Of a stretch of 64,000 nucleotides of DNA, positions 17,740 through 25,964 are shown in pieces; within the stretch, counting starts at the first letter, position 1, and every line of letters starts with the position of its first letter. The notes beneath the pieces are model-generated. The model ran no database searches. It was not told the DNA's origin and was given only the letters and a program-made list of their open reading frames with translations. This DNA is from Liminaster sp964567855 (GTDB lineage Bacteria; Bacteroidota; Bacteroidia; Bacteroidales; UBA3663): assembly GCA_964567855.1 (NCBI GenBank), contig CAZMOE010000001.1, positions 124,001 through 188,000 of the forward strand, given 5' to 3'. Made by a program: the position numbers and the translations under genes.

Positions 17740-19909
17740 CCCATCTCCGGCCGTTATTCTGCCAAAACACATTTCCTCCATATTGAAAAAAATATTCCTT
17801 TTTTTCCTTCTTCTGACAATCATTACCGGCCGAATGCAGGCCAATCCCGTTTCTCATAAAATCCAGGCCAACGCCGGATCTGCAAAACTGGACACCATGC
17901 TTATGCACTTCAACCACAAGATGAAAGAGACGGAAAAACGGGGTATTGCCAAACTTGCCATGGAGGTTTATATCAAGGGAAACTCTCATGCCACCCGTCG
18001 CGGGACCCTCTGCAAACTGATCCCTAATCTGCTCCCTTTCGAGAGCGGAACCGGCGAAACATTCTTCGAGGCCCTTTGCCAAATCAGCTATCAGACACCC
18101 TGTAACCAGCAAATTACCCCGATTGCCTTTCGCAGCAATAGCAGGAAAGGCGTCAAATTACTCCGCGAAATTTATCCGGTCATCTTTCCCTTCTATACGA
18201 TTTCCCTCAGAAAAGACGAGCGGTACTATGTCTTCCCATTTACTGACGACGGACTGGACGAATATGAATACTCTTTGCAAGATACTCTTGACATCGACGG
18301 AAAAAGATACTATCGCATCGGCTTCAGACCTCGTGTAAAACATCATTTTCTCCTTGAAGGTAATATCACTGTCGATCCGGAAAACGGGCAGACCTATTCC
18401 CTGAACTGTTCCGGTCGTATCGATTTCGGGAAATTCCGCATGGAGATGATCTTCAATAATTACGGAAGGCATTCTGTTCCGATCCGCAGCCTCATTGTCG
18501 TCGACTACAACTACGCGGGCTGCGGCGGCACCAATACATACGAATGCCTGTATTCCTACAAGCAGTTCTTAGACAAAGTGGAGTTCGACGAAAAATCCCA
18601 GTCGCTGAATCTGACAGATGTTTACAAAAACGATCCGCTGCAGAAAGTCAACTGGGATAGTATCCGCCCCCTCCCGCTTTCCCCCAAAGAAGAAAAAGAG
18701 CTTGAGACCCCCACGATCAATAAAAATAAACAGGGTCGTTCTCTCTACCAGGCTATTCCGGAACGACTGATGTCCTCATCCAACATCAATGCCTTCGGCA
18801 CCGACCTGAAGATATCGGGCCCGCTTGACCCTGCGGCCATAGGCTATGACAAATTTAACGGCGTCAGCATACGTGAAAAGCTCCGCTGGTCATATCTGTT
18901 CAATAACGGCCAAAGTGTTATCGTCCGCCCGCAAATCGGATACAATTTCGGCATTAAGGAAATACGTTACAAATTGACGGCAGAATGGATTTTCTACCCT
19001 GAACGTCGCTGCGGTCTGCAATTATATACTGCCAACCGCAACAGTAGCTTCAGCTCGAAATTCATCGACGTCGTCAACAATGCTCTCGACTCCGTCGGCA
19101 CTAAATTCAAGGACTTAGGCATCGATTACTACCATCACTACGAGACCAGAATAGAACAATCGTTTGAAATCTCCAACGGGCTCATGGCCTATGCCGGTTT
19201 ACTTTACAATTACCGCAATCCCGTGAAACGCGGATCCCGCGCCATCTCACCCGAACATCTCGACGAACTTGTCCAGGACCATTACGCAGACATGAATCCC
19301 TATCTCCGCCTTGAATGGACGCCCCGCCTCTATTATCACTACCGCGGCCGGCAGAAATTATACATTGCCAGCTACTACCCTACCTTTTCTCTTGAACTGA
19401 CCAAGGGCGTCAACGGCATTCTCGGCTCCAAAGGCGACTATTTCCGTGCCGAACTGGACGTGGAGCAGGGCATTCCGATTACAACCAACCGCCGCCTCTC
19501 CTACCATGTAGGCATAGGCGCGTTCTTCCGGCAGCAAGGAGAGTATTTTGTAAACTACCGCTATTTTTCACGCGGGCAATATCCTGAATCCTGGAACGAT
19601 AATATCGGAGGGACATTCCACCTGCTCGACGACTATTGGTATTCCTCGACACCGGGCTATCTGCAATCACATGTTATGTACGAAAGTCCGTTCCTGCTAC
19701 TGCATCAGGTAAAAGCGGTATCGAAATATTCCATCAAGGAACGCATTTACCTCAGTGCCTTATATGCCCGAAATAAAAATTCCTACACCGAAATAGGTTA
19801 TGGCATGGGCAACAATTATTTCAATATAGGGATTTTCAGCGGATTCGTAGGCCTGGATTTTATGGATTTAGGCATTAAAGCGACCTTGGAAATCGATCAG
19901 CACTGGTAA
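17702..19909 (+). CDS. DUF5686 family outer-membrane protein
   Basis: A protein of up to 735 residues with a signal peptide (KKIFLFFLLLTIITGRMQA) and a long C-terminal beta-barrel-like region rich in alternating aromatic residues. It matches the DUF5686 group of Bacteroidota outer-membrane proteins. The usual N-terminal carboxypeptidase-regulatory-like domain is absent. Function is unknown. The longest frame starts at 17702, inside rsgA, and gives 27 poorly fitting residues before the signal peptide. A TTG at 17783 would start directly at LKKIFLFF and give an ideal signal peptide, so it may be the true start. The stop is only two bases from the stop of the convergent iron-sulfur gene. Confidence 0.7.
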   Translation: MLPKENIAKANVNPSPAVILPKHISSILKKIFLFFLLLTIITGRMQANPVSHKIQANAGSAKLDTMLMHFNHKMKETEKRGIAKLAMEVYIKGNSHATRRGTLCKLIPNLLPFESGTGETFFEALCQISYQTPCNQQITPIAFRSNSRKGVKLLREIYPVIFPFYTISLRKDERYYVFPFTDDGLDEYEYSLQDTLDIDGKRYYRIGFRPRVKHHFLLEGNITVDPENGQTYSLNCSGRIDFGKFRMEMIFNNYGRHSVPIRSLIVVDYNYAGCGGTNTYECLYSYKQFLDKVEFDEKSQSLNLTDVYKNDPLQKVNWDSIRPLPLSPKEEKELETPTINKNKQGRSLYQAIPERLMSSSNINAFGTDLKISGPLDPAAIGYDKFNGVSIREKLRWSYLFNNGQSVIVRPQIGYNFGIKEIRYKLTAEWIFYPERRCGLQLYTANRNSSFSSKFIDVVNNALDSVGTKFKDLGIDYYHHYETRIEQSFEISNGLMAYAGLLYNYRNPVKRGSRAISPEHLDELVQDHYADMNPYLRLEWTPRLYYHYRGRQKLYIASYYPTFSLELTKGVNGILGSKGDYFRAELDVEQGIPITTNRRLSYHVGIGAFFRQQGEYFVNYRYFSRGQYPESWNDNIGGTFHLLDDYWYSSTPGYLQSHVMYESPFLLLHQVKAVSKYSIKERIYLSALYARNKNSYTEIGYGMGNNYFNIGIFSGFVGLDFMDLGIKATLEIDQHW

Positions 19910-19911
19910 AT

Positions 19912-21417
19912 TCAATACATCAGCCCCTCCACCCAGATCGCCTTGGGACGGGCAGGACAATAGTACTCGCAGGCGCCGCATCCCGTACAACGTGAAACCA
20001 TGACCTGAGGCACCTTATGCCCGTTTTTCTCTACGAGGGTGATGGCCTTATGAGGACAATGGCGCGCACAATTGCCGCATTCTACATCATCGGTCTGCGT
20101 GATACAGGTCTTACTGTTGAAATTGGCCCACCCCAGCTTGTCTTCCCTTTTCTTCTCTACCGGCAGCGGTCTGATAGCCCCGGTCGGGCACACCTGCCCG
20201 CAAATATTGCAGTCAGGCCGGCACCAGCCGTTTTCATAAGAAACCGTAGGCCTTAATACACCCTCCCAACCATATTCCCGTACGGCCGGCTTAAGAATAT
20301 CCGACGGGCAATGAGTAATACAGAGGTGGCAACTGGTACAAAGACTATGAAACCGCTGGCGCGACACCGTGCAGGGAGGCATAATAGCCCAAAAACGCTC
20401 GGCAGCAACGCGTCCGTCCATTGTCGTCCGGATTTTCTTTTCCCATCGTTCTCCGGAGGTCGTTTCATAGATAATTCCGGTCTGGGCCAAAGCCGCACTG
20501 CCGGCTGCCAGCACCCCTGAGGCGGTTACCAGAAAACGCCGACGGGATTCATCGATATTTTCTTCTTTCACAACAGGAGCAGAGGTTTCTCCGGCTAAAA
20601 CGGACACGCTTTCTTTCCGGCGCAGACCGAAACGCAGGGCACTGTTGGGGCACCGCTCAAGACAATCGAAACAAACTACACAACGGCTGTAGTCGATGCG
20701 CCCGTTTTTCATATCCATGCACGAAGACTTACACCTGCCGGCACACGTCCCGCACTGCTGGCATCGGGTTCGGTCAATACGGACTTTCAGCAACGAGTAG
20801 CGGCCCAGGCTCCCCAACAAAGTTCCGACAGGGCAGAACGTATTACAATAACTCCGCCCCCACAGCCATGCGCCCAGACCGATCCACAACAACATCAGGA
20901 AGGCAACGCCGGCCGCAATCCAGCTCTGAGCCAAAAATTCCTCACGCAGCACATACCAACCCGTCAATTCATTGAAACCGGCCACCCAATTTTTCAACGG
21001 CACCCACAACGGACGCAGCAAATGACCGACCATGCGGGCATAGGTACTATAGGGATCCAGCAAAGCGGGGATATACAAAAAGCCGGTAGCATAACACACG
21101 ACAGTAACCGTCAGAACGGCATAACGCAAAATGTTCTTCGGGCGGCTGTAAGCGTTCACCTTCCGGGGACGAAACAGGCGGGACAGTCTGTCGATCAGAT
21201 CCTGCAATATTCCCGTCGGACAAAGCACGGAACAATAGATCCGCCCCGTCAGAAGAGTCAGCAACACCCAGAAAAGAAGCACGCCCGCATTTACGGCAAG
21301 CAACGCAGGAATCAGCTGCACCTGTGCCAGCCACGCCATACGGATCACCCCGAGCAAAGTCAGTGTAAGCAGAGAAAAAGTCAGGACGGCTATAAGTATT
21401 CTTAGTTTTCGAAGCAT
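19912..21417 (-). CDS. NapH-NapG-like fused membrane polyferredoxin
   Basis: The 501-residue protein joins two Nap-type modules. Residues 1-270 resemble NapH: membrane helices at about 7-25, 38-58, 98-120 and 165-187, CSVLCPTG (62-69) and CNTFCPVG (191-198) on the cytoplasmic side, then two [4Fe-4S] motifs (CQQCGTCAGRC, CVVCFDCLERCP). A twin-arginine-like SRRRFLVTASGVLAAG (291-302) starts the second half, which has NapG-like cluster motifs (CTSCHLCITHCP, CNICGQVCP, CGNCARHCP, CTGCGACEYYCP). Such proteins pass electrons from quinol to periplasmic reductases. No terminal reductase is next to it. It lies 8 bases after the small ferredoxin gene, so they are one operon. Confidence 0.85.
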   Translation of the reverse strand: MLRKLRILIAVLTFSLLTLTLLGVIRMAWLAQVQLIPALLAVNAGVLLFWVLLTLLTGRIYCSVLCPTGILQDLIDRLSRLFRPRKVNAYSRPKNILRYAVLTVTVVCYATGFLYIPALLDPYSTYARMVGHLLRPLWVPLKNWVAGFNELTGWYVLREEFLAQSWIAAGVAFLMLLWIGLGAWLWGRSYCNTFCPVGTLLGSLGRYSLLKVRIDRTRCQQCGTCAGRCKSSCMDMKNGRIDYSRCVVCFDCLERCPNSALRFGLRRKESVSVLAGETSAPVVKEENIDESRRRFLVTASGVLAAGSAALAQTGIIYETTSGERWEKKIRTTMDGRVAAERFWAIMPPCTVSRQRFHSLCTSCHLCITHCPSDILKPAVREYGWEGVLRPTVSYENGWCRPDCNICGQVCPTGAIRPLPVEKKREDKLGWANFNSKTCITQTDDVECGNCARHCPHKAITLVEKNGHKVPQVMVSRCTGCGACEYYCPARPKAIWVEGLMY

Positions 21418-21425
21418 AACGGAAC

Positions 21426-21893
21426 TTAATGAGTTTTCAATCCTTCAACCAGCATGTCGATCTGGCGCAAGCGCTGATCTATATCGATGTGCTGCGGGCA
21501 GGCAGGCAAGCACTTCCCACATCCTACGCAATGGTCGGCGCGCTGCAGATGGGGGATCCTATTGGCGTAATCGGTCAAAAAATGCTGCCGCAACTCCTTA
21601 TAACGGGGATGATTGGCCTGCCGCGGATCCGGCAATTCCTGCCAGCTGACTGCCTGATTGTAAATTTCAAAATTCAAAGGTATATCCACACCATAAGGGC
21701 AGGGAACACATTTGCCGCAACCTATACATGGTATCTTGTCAGTCGTCCCCGTTTCAGAGCGACCGCTGCTATCCCGCCGGTGGCCGCTGCGGCACGCCGG
21801 CAACCCGCAACTCATGCCGACAAGCCCGGCCACACCGGCCAGCAAGCGCCTGACAGCAGATCGCCGAGAGATAAATTCTTCGCTTTTCTCCAT
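21426..21893 (-). CDS. Tat-type ferredoxin, similar to the C-terminal domain of aldo/keto reductases
   Basis: A 155-residue protein with an N-terminal twin-arginine-like signal (RRSAVRRLLAGVAGLVG). Two [4Fe-4S] motifs follow: CIGCGKCVPCPYGVDIP and CVGCGKCLPACPQHIDI. The arrangement CxxCxxCxPCPYG...RADHCVGCGKCxPxCPQ is that of the ferredoxin tail of Bacteroidota aldo/keto reductases. Here the catalytic barrel is missing and the tail is a separate protein. It probably exchanges electrons with the NapH-NapG-like protein encoded 8 bases downstream. A promoter lies just upstream. Confidence 0.75.
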   Translation of the reverse strand: MEKSEEFISRRSAVRRLLAGVAGLVGMSCGLPACRSGHRRDSSGRSETGTTDKIPCIGCGKCVPCPYGVDIPLNFEIYNQAVSWQELPDPRQANHPRYKELRQHFLTDYANRIPHLQRADHCVGCGKCLPACPQHIDIDQRLRQIDMLVEGLKTH

Positions 21894-21912
21894 TTTCGAT
21901 CAAATATGAGGG

Positions 21913-21944
21913 CAAAATTATAAATTTCCCACCAATAAATCAAC
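21913..21944 (-). promoter_or_regulatory. Promoter of the ferredoxin/NapH-NapG operon
   Basis: On the - strand, GTTG (21941-21944) and TAATTTTG (21913-21920) are 20 bases apart, a near-consensus Bacteroidota promoter. The predicted start is about 14 bases before the ATG at 21893. Confidence 0.55.
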
Positions 21945-22016
21945 GTCCAATCGTTTTTTTCGCTTAATTTGCAAATCGTTAATCCTGAAATCAATTATTC
22001 ATAAAAAGTTTATACC

Positions 22017-23996
22017 ATGATCCATTCGTTTGCCAGACTATCCACACTTTGCGGAGGCACCCTCTTCTGGGCCGCTTTGGCCACAATGAATGCCGTTGCG
22101 CAACCTGCCTACAATTTCGGTAAATTACAGGCCGAAGCGTTGAACAGAGGCATCGTAGCCGTCCGCTCCTGTCCGGACAGTATTTTCGTCTCCTGGCGTT
22201 ATCTGCAGGACGATCCGGCAGATATCCGCTTCGACCTCTATAGAAACGATACCCTTGTGGCGCAAGGGCTCTCCGTTACCAATTTTTCCGATGCCCGCCG
22301 GGCGACCGGCGCCGCCACCTACCGAGTAAGGGCCTACGGGACACAGAAAAAAATCGCCGATCGGACGGCCGACGGCACATATACTCTGCCGGCCGACGCT
22401 CCGACAGGCTATATCGAAATTCCGATCGACAGACCGTCCGATGGTAAAGTGCCCGTCATGGCTAACCAACAGCGCCCACGCACCAACCGACAGAATGCCC
22501 CTCACGGACGTGACAGACAACGTCCCCCGCAGCATGCCAGACAATGGAGACCCGATGACGGGACCTATACCTATACGCCCGGCGATGCAAGCATCGGCGA
22601 TGTGGACGGCGACGGTGAATATGAAATCATCCTCAAATGGGATCCCTCCAATGCCCACGACAATGCCCACGACGGATACACGGGCAACGTCATTTTCGAC
22701 GCCTACAAACTCGACGGCCGGCGATTATGGCGCATCGATCTCGGACGCAATATCCGCGCCGGCGCCCACTACACCCAGTTCATGGTTTATGATCTTGACG
22801 GAGACAATAAGGCGGAAATCGTAATGAAAACCGGAGACGGCGCCATCGACGGATTGGGAAAAATCATCGGTGACTCCGCCGCCGACCATCGCGCCCCCAA
22901 CGGCCGTATACTCACCGGCCCGGAATATCTGACCGTTTTCAGCGGCGAGACCGGAGAGGCCCTCTACACAACCGACTATCTGCCCGAACGCGGCGACCTG
23001 GCCGGCTGGGGCGATACTCGCGCCAACCGCAGCGACCGCTTCCTGGCCTGCGTAGCTTATCTGGACGGTATCCGGCCAAGCGTCGTCATGTGCCGGGGAT
23101 ATTATACCCGCACCGTACTTGTTGCCTGGGACTGGAACGGGCGAGAACTGAAACAAAAGTGGATTTTCGATACCAACGATCCGAAATGGCGCGACTATGC
23201 GGGACAGGGCAACCACAATCTCCGCGTGGGTGATGTCGACGGCGACGGCTGCGATGAAATCATTTACGGCTCGATGGCCGTAGACCACGACGGCACCGGT
23301 CTGCATAACAACCGGACAGGCCACGGCGATGCCATACATCTCACCGGATTCATTCCCGGCGACCCGCATCTACAGGTATGGGACTGCCACGAAAACAAGC
23401 GCGACGGCTCCACACTCCGCGACGCCTCCACCGGAAAAATTCTTGTTCAAATTCCAAGTGATATCGACGTAGGGCGCGCCATGGCCGCCGACATCGACCC
23501 GACCAATCCCGGCGTAGAGATGTGGTCTATCGCCTCAGGAGGCATACGTAATTACAAGGGAAAAGCAATCAACAAACACCCGAAACAACTCAGTATCAAC
23601 ATGGCCGTCTGGTGGGACGGCGACCTGCTCCGTGAACTGCTGAACGGCAATACGGTTTCCAAATATGATTGGAAGAGCGGAGAATGCAATCCTGTCGCCG
23701 TCTTCGACGGCTGCCGCAGTATCAACGGGACGAAAAGCACTCCCTGCCTGCAAGGCGACCTCCTGGGAGACTGGCGGGAAGAGGTTCTGATGCGTACTGA
23801 GGACAACAGCGCCCTGCGGCTCTACATCTCGACCATACCCACCGATTACAGATTCTGGACGTTCCTGCAGGATCCTGTTTACCGCATCAGCATCGCAACA
23901 CAGAACGTCGCTTACAATCAACCCACACAACCCGGCTTCTATTTCGGTCCCGATCTGAAAAAAGGAAGCACTTTCCGGGGAACCGTCATCAGATAA
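22017..23996 (+). CDS. Rhamnogalacturonan lyase, polysaccharide lyase family 11
   Basis: PL11 enzymes cut the rhamnose-galacturonate backbone of rhamnogalacturonan I by beta-elimination. The 659-residue protein has a signal peptide ending in NAVAQ, an N-terminal fibronectin-like part (FVSWRYLQDDPADIRFDLYRN) and an eight-bladed propeller with Asp-rich calcium loops (DVDGDGEYEIILKWDPSN, YDLDGDNKAEIVMKTGDG, GDVDGDGCDEIIYG). The C-terminal LLGDWREEVLMRTEDNSALRLY is typical of YesW/YesX. There is no lipobox, so it is free in the periplasm or secreted. A GH105 gene follows after 22 bases. No clear TAnnTTTG promoter is visible in the 123-base gap upstream. Confidence 0.92.
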   Translation: MIHSFARLSTLCGGTLFWAALATMNAVAQPAYNFGKLQAEALNRGIVAVRSCPDSIFVSWRYLQDDPADIRFDLYRNDTLVAQGLSVTNFSDARRATGAATYRVRAYGTQKKIADRTADGTYTLPADAPTGYIEIPIDRPSDGKVPVMANQQRPRTNRQNAPHGRDRQRPPQHARQWRPDDGTYTYTPGDASIGDVDGDGEYEIILKWDPSNAHDNAHDGYTGNVIFDAYKLDGRRLWRIDLGRNIRAGAHYTQFMVYDLDGDNKAEIVMKTGDGAIDGLGKIIGDSAADHRAPNGRILTGPEYLTVFSGETGEALYTTDYLPERGDLAGWGDTRANRSDRFLACVAYLDGIRPSVVMCRGYYTRTVLVAWDWNGRELKQKWIFDTNDPKWRDYAGQGNHNLRVGDVDGDGCDEIIYGSMAVDHDGTGLHNNRTGHGDAIHLTGFIPGDPHLQVWDCHENKRDGSTLRDASTGKILVQIPSDIDVGRAMAADIDPTNPGVEMWSIASGGIRNYKGKAINKHPKQLSINMAVWWDGDLLRELLNGNTVSKYDWKSGECNPVAVFDGCRSINGTKSTPCLQGDLLGDWREEVLMRTEDNSALRLYISTIPTDYRFWTFLQDPVYRISIATQNVAYNQPTQPGFYFGPDLKKGSTFRGTVIR

Positions 23997-24018
23997 ACAG
24001 ACCTTAATCATAAATGTC

Positions 24019-25464
24019 ATGAATAAAAAACTCTATTTATCACTATCGCTTGCCGCTGCAGCCATACTGCTCCCGTCATGTAAAACTGCGACACAGGAAG
24101 CCGCCAACCTTTTGGCATCCGAAATGGTTATCAATGACAGCAACACGCCATTGCATCTAATGCAACCGCTATACTCTACCCCTTACGGCATCCCGACGGA
24201 ATCGGATGTAAAGGCGAATATGGATCGCGTGCTGCATTATCTGGAAAAAGTCACTCCGGCCAAAATAATGGATCTGGCCACCGGCCAAGAAGTTTCTGAT
24301 CTCGACATGCTGCCCGACAGCGCCCATCTCTATCAAGGCGACTTCCGCCTCACCAGTTACGAATGGGGCGTCACCTATGCGGCCATGGTAACGGCAGCTG
24401 AGGTAACCGGCGACAAGGCCTATGAAAACTACATGCGTGACCGGATAAAGCTCATCGCCCATGTAGCACCGCACTTTCGCAAGACATTGGCCGATAATCC
24501 GCTGCTGGATACCCAAATGCGCCGCGTAGTGATGCCCACAGCCCTCGATGATGCCGGCGCCATGTGTGTGGCTATCATCCGACTGAAGATGAATCAGGAC
24601 ATCGGGGAAGATTTTTCGACTTTGATCGAGAACTATATCGACTACATCATGAACAAAGAGTACCGTCTGGCCGATGGAACCTTTGCCCGCAACCGGCCGC
24701 ATCACAATACGGTCTGGCTTGACGATATGTATATGGGCGTGCCCGCCTTGGCGTGGTATGGACGCTATAGCGGCAATTCACGTTATACCGATGAGGCCGT
24801 TCGCCAGATTCGCGGTTTCAAAAGCCGCATGTGGGTACCCGAAAAGAAGCTCTTCCGCCACGGCTGGGTAGAAAGCATGGACGTACATCCGGCCTTCCAT
24901 TGGGGCCGGGCCAACGGCTGGGCCATTCTCACCCTTTGCGAAGTGCTGGATGCCATCCCGGAGAATCATGCTGCCCGTCCGGAAATTCTGGATCTGCTCC
25001 GTCAGCATGTAGCCGGCCTGACCGCCCTGCAAAGTGGAGAAGGCTTCTGGCATCAGCTCCTTGACCGCAACGACAGTTACCTCGAAACCTCGGCAACTGC
25101 TATTTACACCTATTGTATCGCCCATGCCATCAATCGTGGATGGATCGACGCCGAAGCCTACGGACCCGTAGCCATGCTCGGATGGAACGCAGTCAGCACT
25201 CAGATCAATGAACATGGACAGATAGAAGGCACCTGCGTCGGAACCGGAATGGGATTCGACCCGGCTTTCTACTGCTACCGCCCTGTTCACGTCATGGCGG
25301 CCCATGGTTACGGCCCCGCCATCTGGGCCGGTGCTGAAATCATCCGATTACTGCAAAACCAGCACCCCAAAATGAATGACAGCGCCGTACAATTCTACCG
25401 CAGCGAGCAAAAGACCGACGAACCGATCTTCAGTGAAGGTGTCAGTGGCGGCGAAATCTTCTGA
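24019..25464 (+). CDS. Unsaturated rhamnogalacturonyl hydrolase, GH105
   Basis: GH105 hydrolases remove the unsaturated uronic acid from the non-reducing end of lyase products. The 481-residue protein starts with a lipoprotein signal (ILLPSC, Cys21) and forms an (alpha/alpha)6 barrel: SYEWGVTYAAMV, HHNTVWLDDMYMGVPALA with the catalytic-type Asp, HGWVESMDVHPAFHWGRANGW and YLETSATAIYTYCI. No acidic residues follow the lipobox Cys, so a periplasmic location is likely. It directly follows the PL11 lyase and precedes the rhamnose mutarotase, which fits stepwise breakdown of rhamnogalacturonan oligomers. The tail (about 50 residues after WAGAEIIRLLQN) is not part of the core fold. Confidence 0.9.
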   Translation: MNKKLYLSLSLAAAAILLPSCKTATQEAANLLASEMVINDSNTPLHLMQPLYSTPYGIPTESDVKANMDRVLHYLEKVTPAKIMDLATGQEVSDLDMLPDSAHLYQGDFRLTSYEWGVTYAAMVTAAEVTGDKAYENYMRDRIKLIAHVAPHFRKTLADNPLLDTQMRRVVMPTALDDAGAMCVAIIRLKMNQDIGEDFSTLIENYIDYIMNKEYRLADGTFARNRPHHNTVWLDDMYMGVPALAWYGRYSGNSRYTDEAVRQIRGFKSRMWVPEKKLFRHGWVESMDVHPAFHWGRANGWAILTLCEVLDAIPENHAARPEILDLLRQHVAGLTALQSGEGFWHQLLDRNDSYLETSATAIYTYCIAHAINRGWIDAEAYGPVAMLGWNAVSTQINEHGQIEGTCVGTGMGFDPAFYCYRPVHVMAAHGYGPAIWAGAEIIRLLQNQHPKMNDSAVQFYRSEQKTDEPIFSEGVSGGEIF

Positions 25465-25576
25465 TCGTTCATGAATATTCATTGCCGCCAAAGCCGGAAA
25501 CCGTCCGACAAGCGACACAACAGTTAATAAAATCTCAGAAACACCCATTCATAACCTTTAAAAACTAACAAAACAC

Positions 25577-25891
25577 ATGAAAAGAGAAGCATTCAAAATG
25601 TTCCTGAAACCAGGATTCAAGGAAGAGTACAAACGTCGTCATGCAAACCTTTTTCCTGAGCTGAAACGCCTGCTCAGTGAAAGCGGCGTCAGAAATTACA
25701 GCATTTATCTGGATGAAGACACCAACATCCTCTTCGCCTACCAGGAGTTGGAGGGTGAAGGCGGCTCTCAGGACCTCGGCGGCACAGAAATTTGCCAGAA
25801 ATGGTGGGCATATATGGCCGACATCATGGAAACGAATCCCGATAACTCCCCGATCAGCATTCCCCTGCCGGAAATGTTCCACATGGACTAA
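25577..25891 (+). CDS. rhaM: L-rhamnose mutarotase
   Basis: RhaM interconverts alpha- and beta-L-rhamnopyranose. The 104-residue protein closely follows E. coli RhaM (YiiL): EEYKRRHANLFPEL with the catalytic His, NYSIYLDEDTNILFAYQE, CQKWWAYMADIM and NPDNSPISIPLPEMFHMD. There is no signal peptide, so it is cytoplasmic. It closes the PL11-GH105 cassette, 112 bases after GH105 with nothing recognisable in that gap. It explains how the released rhamnose enters metabolism. Confidence 0.93.
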   Translation: MKREAFKMFLKPGFKEEYKRRHANLFPELKRLLSESGVRNYSIYLDEDTNILFAYQELEGEGGSQDLGGTEICQKWWAYMADIMETNPDNSPISIPLPEMFHMD

Positions 25892-25913
25892 GAATATAAA
25901 GGTTCTGATAATA

Positions 25914-25955
25914 AATATCCCCCGACCGCTTGTTTCATGGCAGTCGGGGGATATT
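25914..25955. terminator. Bidirectional hairpin between rhaM and sbcC
   Basis: A perfect 13-bp stem (25914-25926 with 25943-25955) and a 16-base loop lie between convergent genes. It can serve both strands. Confidence 0.75.
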
Positions 25956-25964
25956 GTGTTACCG

